Shown: piece by piece, positions 24,769 through 28,170 of the stretch
How positions within the stretch are numbered: position 1 is the stretch's first letter
Layout of the letters: the number at the start of each line of letters is the position of its first letter
Assembly: GCA_016868095.1 (NCBI GenBank)
Contig: VGHV01000003.1
Span: 1-28,170 of the forward strand
DNA length: 28,170 bases
DNA from: Betaproteobacteria bacterium
GTDB taxonomy: Bacteria > Pseudomonadota > Gammaproteobacteria > Burkholderiales > Burkholderiaceae_E
Direction of reading: 5' to 3'
The notes under the pieces: generated by a model
What the model saw: the letters and a program-made list of their open reading frames with translations, nothing else
Database searches by the model: none
What the model was told of the DNA's origin: nothing
Translations under genes and position numbers: made by a program

Positions 24769-25361
24769 AAAGTACGTTCTAGAACGGTGCCGTCATCAAC
24801 CTGATAAACCCGATCGGCCCAACGTTTCACTTGCTGATGGTCATGGGAGCTGAAGACAACGCTGTATTGCCGATCAAGACAAGCTTCAAGTCGGTCCTGT
24901 GCCTGACGGTCCAAGTTTGCACCAGGTTCGTCAAGCAAGACAATTGCCGAGGGCTTGAGCATAGCGCGTGCAAAGGCAACACGCTGCTGCTGCCCCCCAG
25001 AGAGCCGATAAGCCTGCTGATACGCAAGCTCCTCGATGTGTAGGCGCTCGAGCCATATCATCGCCTGACTAATCCCTTCGCGTCTGGACCATCCCGCCAA
25101 AAAAGCAGCAATTCGAAGATTGTTTAAGACCGAGCAGCGCAAAAGCGCTGGCTTTTGAAAGAGCATGGTTGCCTGCTGCTTCACTTCAAGCTCACCTCGA
25201 GCAGGCAATAAAAGACTAAGCATGGCACGCAAAAGGCTTGTCTTGCCTGCACCACTTGGCCCCATTAAGGCCACCCGCTCACCGGGTGCGCAAGAAAATT
25301 GGGGTACGCGAAGCCAAAGCTTTCCGTCTCTTACAAATTCCAGATTTGATAATTTAATCAT
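24765..25361 (-). CDS. tupC: Tungstate-type ABC transporter ATP-binding protein TupC
   Basis: A short ATPase of about 198 residues. Walker A GPSGAGKTSLLRA, Q-loop FQKPALLR, signature LSGGQQQRVAFARAML, Walker B IVLLDEPGANLD and switch histidine SSHDHQQ are all visible. Lacking a C-terminal regulatory domain, it matches TupC rather than ModC. The ATG at 25361 has AGTAGG about 9 bases upstream; the frame continues to a TTG at 25421, but that extension is not ABC-like. It follows the TupB-like permease by 105 bases, a gap holding a small open frame and a palindrome, and overlaps the DUF455 gene by 4 bases. Confidence 0.87.
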   Translation of the reverse strand: MIKLSNLEFVRDGKLWLRVPQFSCAPGERVALMGPSGAGKTSLLRAMLSLLLPARGELEVKQQATMLFQKPALLRCSVLNNLRIAAFLAGWSRREGISQAMIWLERLHIEELAYQQAYRLSGGQQQRVAFARAMLKPSAIVLLDEPGANLDRQAQDRLEACLDRQYSVVFSSHDHQQVKRWADRVYQVDDGTVLERTL

Positions 25362-25371
25362 GATAGCAAGC

Positions 25372-25470
25372 CTACTTACTGCATGCGCATGCTGCATGGC
25401 GTTTATGTTTGATGCTCGCAACAGCCCATGCTGACGTGCTTTTATGCCTGGTGGTCTTGCGTTGCTTCAT
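25372..25470 (-). CDS. Possible 32-codon small ORF between tupB and tupC
   Basis: The ATG at 25470 overlaps the tupB TGA (ATGA), and the frame ends with TAG 10 bases before the tupC ATG. It encodes a 32-residue, strongly basic peptide ending CACSK. The exact packing against both neighbours suggests translational coupling across the gap, but there is no ribosome site of its own and no known relative that I recall. It may be chance. Confidence 0.3.
   Translation of the reverse strand: MKQRKTTRHKSTSAWAVASIKHKRHAACACSK
25381..25392. promoter_or_regulatory. 12-bp perfect palindrome upstream of tupC
   Basis: GCATGCGCATGC equals its own reverse complement and sits 20 bases before the tupC ATG, inside the tupB-tupC gap. 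It could be an operator or a small hairpin; chance is possible because GCATGC is a simple repeat. Confidence 0.3.
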
Positions 25471-26171
25471 CGGAGAGCCCCGGTCAATCGATCACGCCAC
25501 CAAGGCAAAAAGGCAATCAGCAAATTCAGCAGCAAAACAAGCAATAGCAAGACCATACCGAGGGCTAATGCCATCGGGAGGTCTCCCTTCGTCGTTTCAA
25601 GTGCAATGGCTGTTGTCATCACCCGGGTAAATCCTTCGATGTTCCCTCCTACGACCATCACCGTTCCAACCTCTGCGATACCACGGCCAAAACATGTGAT
25701 GAGCATGTGTAATAAAGCATGACGATCATGAAACAGCAAAAAAAGATAACGCATCCATGGCTTTGCCCCCATAACCCGCAGCGATTCACCCTGTGTTTCG
25801 TCAGCATCTTGCAGCAGTCGGTAAACCAGCGTGCAGGCAAGTGGAATTAATAACAATGTTTGCGCTAGCACCATGGCCTTCACAGTAAACAGCCAGCCCA
25901 AATCACCAAGCGGGCCGCTGCGTGAAAGCAAGAGATAGGTTAACAAGCCCACCAATACCGCAGGAATTGCAACATAAGTATTGAGCAAGACCGTGAGAAC
26001 GCTTCGCAAACGCCCCACAAACTGCATGAGTACAAAGGCTAAAAGTATGCCCAAGATGGCAGCCAACAGGGTTGCCAGGGAGCTGACCCACAATGATCGA
26101 CCAATAACCGCCCAGAGCGCGGGATCGCCCGACATCAATAGGCCCAAAGCCTGAAGGCTTGCCTGACTCAC
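25467..26171 (-). CDS. tupB: Tungstate-type ABC transporter permease TupB
   Basis: Inner-membrane permease of 234 residues with about six membrane segments. The coupling region GESLRVMGAKPWMRYLFLL and the very typical TupB stretch FGRGIAEVGTVMVVGGNIEGFTR followed by TTAIALETTKGDLPMALALG identify the tungstate-specific branch. The start is GTG and overlaps the oxyR TGA (GTGA), so it is probably coupled to oxyR translation. No binding protein (TupA) is found in the window, which is unusual for an importer of this type. Confidence 0.9.
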   Translation of the reverse strand: MSQASLQALGLLMSGDPALWAVIGRSLWVSSLATLLAAILGILLAFVLMQFVGRLRSVLTVLLNTYVAIPAVLVGLLTYLLLSRSGPLGDLGWLFTVKAMVLAQTLLLIPLACTLVYRLLQDADETQGESLRVMGAKPWMRYLFLLFHDRHALLHMLITCFGRGIAEVGTVMVVGGNIEGFTRVMTTAIALETTKGDLPMALALGMVLLLLVLLLNLLIAFLPWWRDRLTGALR

Positions 26172-27085
26172 TTGTTATGGATGCGTTGCCGCCGGGCTGA
26201 TTGGATACAGTTAGTCAGCGCTTCCAGATCAGACCAGCGCGCGCTGCTTGCTCGAGCCAGAAAAGCAATTTGACGCCGTGGTGCAGGCGCTGCCAGCGGT
26301 CTGGCAATCAAATCGCTATGACGCAGCAAACCTGATTTCACTGCAAGTTCTGGCAGCAGCGCAAGTCCCATATCAGCCTGTGCCATCTGAATCAAGGTTA
26401 AGAGACTGCTCGCCTCGAGGCCTTGGAAGCCCGCCGATGGCCGTTCGCCGCATGCAGCAATGCTGTGGTCTCTCAAACAATGCCCTTCTTGTAATAATAA
26501 AAGCCGGTCCAGCGAAAGCTTGGGCCAGTCAAGTGCCTGTGCGCGAAACACTGGATCGTTGGCTTTGCCAACTAACCAGAATTCATCGTCATGAATCGTC
26601 AGACTTCGAAGGCCTTGCTGATCGATGGGTAGAGCGAGCAGTGCAGCGTCAATCCTTCGATGCTTAAGATCCTCAAGAAGTTCATGCGTCATCGCCTCGC
26701 GCAGTTGAAACCTTAAATTTGGAAAAGCATGGCGCCAGGTATCGAGCCAACTCGGTAGGATGAACGGTGCAATGGTTGGAATAATCCCCATACGAATCAC
26801 GCCACTTAAGGGTAGCGATAGCGCTTTGGCGGTGTCGGCTAAATCACCGGCAGCCGCTATAAGCGCTTGAGCTTTTTCAAGTACCGCTTCGCCTGCCGGG
26901 CTCAGCGCGACGTGCTGGCGATCCCTCTCAAACAAAACCACGCCCAGTGATTGCTCTAATTCCTTGATCCCTGCACTAAGCGTTGATTGGGTAACGAAGC
27001 AAACCTCGGCAGCTCTCGTAAAGTGCTTGTGCTCAGCGAGCACAACCAAGTATTGCAACTGGCGCAGCGAAGGCAAAAAGGCCAC
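26168..27085 (-). CDS. oxyR: OxyR hydrogen-peroxide-sensing LysR-type regulator
   Basis: DNA-binding regulator of 305 residues: an N-terminal winged helix-turn-helix (about 5-64, HFTRAAEVCFVTQSTLSAGI), then a LysR effector domain. The redox pair is intact: Cys203 in EGHCLRDH and Cys212 nine residues later, matching the spacing of E. coli Cys199 and Cys208. This makes OxyR much more likely than another LysR protein. The start is GTG with only a weak upstream AAAGG. It begins 17 bases after the Bug-receptor stop and overlaps tupB by 4 bases, so oxyR, tupB, tupC and DUF455 should share one mRNA. That links peroxide sensing to oxyanion uptake, an unusual arrangement as far as I know. Confidence 0.92.
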   Translation of the reverse strand: MAFLPSLRQLQYLVVLAEHKHFTRAAEVCFVTQSTLSAGIKELEQSLGVVLFERDRQHVALSPAGEAVLEKAQALIAAAGDLADTAKALSLPLSGVIRMGIIPTIAPFILPSWLDTWRHAFPNLRFQLREAMTHELLEDLKHRRIDAALLALPIDQQGLRSLTIHDDEFWLVGKANDPVFRAQALDWPKLSLDRLLLLQEGHCLRDHSIAACGERPSAGFQGLEASSLLTLIQMAQADMGLALLPELAVKSGLLRHSDLIARPLAAPAPRRQIAFLARASSARWSDLEALTNCIQSARRQRIHNK

Positions 27086-27102
27086 AAGTTACAAGGCCTT
27101 TT

Positions 27103-28059
27103 TTACTCAGGCTTCAGACCTGCTGCCTTGACCACGGCCGCCCACTTTTTGTATTCGTCAAGCAATTCAGCACGCATTTGCTCGGGATTGCTGGCTGCTA
27201 TATCGATACCCGCAGCAGCAAGCTTGGCCTTCACATCGTCCATGGCAAGCACAACAAGCATCTCTCGGTTCATGAGGTTGATGTAATCAGGTGGCGTGCC
27301 AGCCGGTGCAAACATGCCGTAATCGGTAAATGAAACAACCGAAGGCAGTCCCACTTCGGCCATGGTTGGCTGATCGGGCAAGAGCTGCGATCGTTGCCTT
27401 GAGGCAACCGCAAGAGCTCTCACACGCCCCGCTTTAAGATGCGGTAAGTAGGCAGGGAGGCTATCGAGCGCCATATCGACTCGCCCGTCGATCACATCTG
27501 GAATAATTTGGATCGTTCCTTTATATGGAACGTGTGCCATATCGACCTGGGCGGCGAGTTTAAACATCTCGCCGGTCAAATGAATCAAAGCACCCGTGCC
27601 CGAGGAGGCATAGGTCATCTTACCTGGGCTTGCCTTGGCCATCGCCACAAGATCTTGTACCGTTTTGGCTTTTGACGATGCAGGTACGATAAGCGCAATC
27701 GTTCCATAAGCAATCCGGCCCGCAGGACTGAGATCTTTACGCACATCAAAAGGAAGCTTGGCCTTCATCGCATGTAGAACACCATGCCCACCAACCGGAC
27801 TGACCAGCCAGGTGTAACCATCGGCGGGGCTTTTGACTACGATTTCGGTGCCAATGGCGGTGCCCGCTCCCGGACGATTTTCAATAACAATCGACTGACC
27901 AAGACGGCTCGAGAGCTTCTCGCCGATCGTCCTCGCCACCAAATCAACCCCGCCGCCAGCGGGTAAGGGAACCACAAAGCGGATGGGCTTCGACGGATAG
28001 GCCTGAGCATGAGCCATTTGGAGCGGTGCGGCCATAGCCATCCCAAGCGCTCCAGGCAT
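27103..28059 (-). CDS. TctC/Bug-family solute-binding receptor with a TGA-interrupted leader
   Basis: Mature part of a second Bug receptor: YPSKPIRFVVPLPAGGGVDLVAR, NRPGAGTAIGTEIVVKSPADGYTW, YASSGTGALIHLTGEMFK, AHVPYKG and a GRVDMALDS loop; the whole Bug fold is intact. From the ATG at 28059 the leader is MPGALGMAMAAPLQMAHAQA, hydrophobic but without the usual positive N-terminus. Immediately upstream, in frame, is TGA (28060-28062), and beyond it an open frame from a well-supported ATG at 28158. The gene may thus be inactivated, or rescued by restart at TGAATG. It lies 17 bases upstream of oxyR. The ligand is unknown. Confidence 0.82.
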   Translation of the reverse strand: MPGALGMAMAAPLQMAHAQAYPSKPIRFVVPLPAGGGVDLVARTIGEKLSSRLGQSIVIENRPGAGTAIGTEIVVKSPADGYTWLVSPVGGHGVLHAMKAKLPFDVRKDLSPAGRIAYGTIALIVPASSKAKTVQDLVAMAKASPGKMTYASSGTGALIHLTGEMFKLAAQVDMAHVPYKGTIQIIPDVIDGRVDMALDSLPAYLPHLKAGRVRALAVASRQRSQLLPDQPTMAEVGLPSVVSFTDYGMFAPAGTPPDYINLMNREMLVVLAMDDVKAKLAAAGIDIAASNPEQMRAELLDEYKKWAAVVKAAGLKPE

Positions 28060-28158
28060 TCAGCGTAACAGCTGCCTGCGAGCATCAAAACCCGTCTTTG
28101 AAAGTCGCTGGCTGTCATAGGCAACATGAGCCGCAAGTCTTTCGGTTTTCTTTATCAT
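28060..28158 (-). pseudogene. Severed 5' part of the Bug receptor gene (32 codons then TGA)
   Basis: From the ATG at 28158, with GGAG 6 bases upstream, 32 codons lead to a TGA directly followed by the ATG of the downstream frame. The last residues DARRQLLR read like a twin-arginine motif, and would continue naturally into MPGALGMAMAA if the TGA were TGG. A second frame from the ATG at 28118 also gives a Tat-like stretch (SDFQRRVLMLAG), so a frameshift is the rival explanation. Confidence 0.55.
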
Positions 28159-28164
28159 GAGTGT

Positions 28165-28168
28165 CTCC
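28165..28168 (-). promoter_or_regulatory. Ribosome binding site of the interrupted Bug leader
   Basis: GGAG on the minus strand, 6 bases from the ATG at 28158. It is the best initiation signal near this gene and supports 28158 as the ancestral start. Confidence 0.5.
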
Positions 28169-28170
28169 GA

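Overview
The window looks like chromosomal DNA of a Gram-negative betaproteobacterium, most likely Burkholderiales (Alcaligenaceae-like). The clues are two Bug/TctC-type periplasmic receptors, a complete TctABC transporter, Tat-type signal peptides, an OxyR regulator with both redox cysteines, and a TupBC tungstate-type ABC pair. This placement rests on gene content and recalled families; no search was run. Base composition is moderate and even. I see no insertion sequence, phage gene, tRNA, rRNA or CRISPR array. Coding density is very high and no gene-free stretch exceeds 300 bases.

Left block (1-11.5 kb): nitrogen scavenging from ureido, carbamoyl and D-amino compounds. A diaminopropionate ammonia-lyase, cut by the window edge, continues in frame into a HyuC/AllC-type N-carbamoyl amidohydrolase. 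Next come an N-acyl-D-amino-acid deacylase, an amidase-signature enzyme, and a six-gene minus-strand operon: dipeptide-type ABC importer (binding protein, two permeases, two ATPases) ending in an N-carbamoyl-D-amino-acid hydrolase. Together they could import small amide or ureido compounds, remove acyl and carbamoyl groups, and turn diaminopropionate into pyruvate and ammonia.

Middle block (11.5-19.6 kb): an AMP-forming acyl-CoA ligase, a FMN-dependent 2-hydroxy-acid dehydrogenase with a small alpha-beta-barrel protein, an MFS carrier, a LysE-type exporter, a crotonase-family enzyme and a Tat-exported PhoX-family protein. A tandem array of 10-bp units lies between the convergent ligase and dehydrogenase genes. 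The two divergent genes at 14.9 kb start with near-identical leader elements facing each other.

Right block (19.6-28.2 kb): a tctC-tctB-tctA-RraA-like operon for carboxylate uptake, with an inverted repeat in its leader; a divergent NIPSNAP gene; then a compact minus-strand run of a Bug receptor, oxyR, tupB, tupC and a DUF455 ferritin-like protein. No tungstate-binding protein (TupA) is present. The last Bug receptor has an in-frame TGA in its signal-peptide region directly before a restart ATG.

Best candidates for something new: the lyase-carbamoylase fusion, the oxyR-tupBC-DUF455 operon without TupA, the interrupted Bug leader, the 10-bp repeat array and the tctC leader structure.
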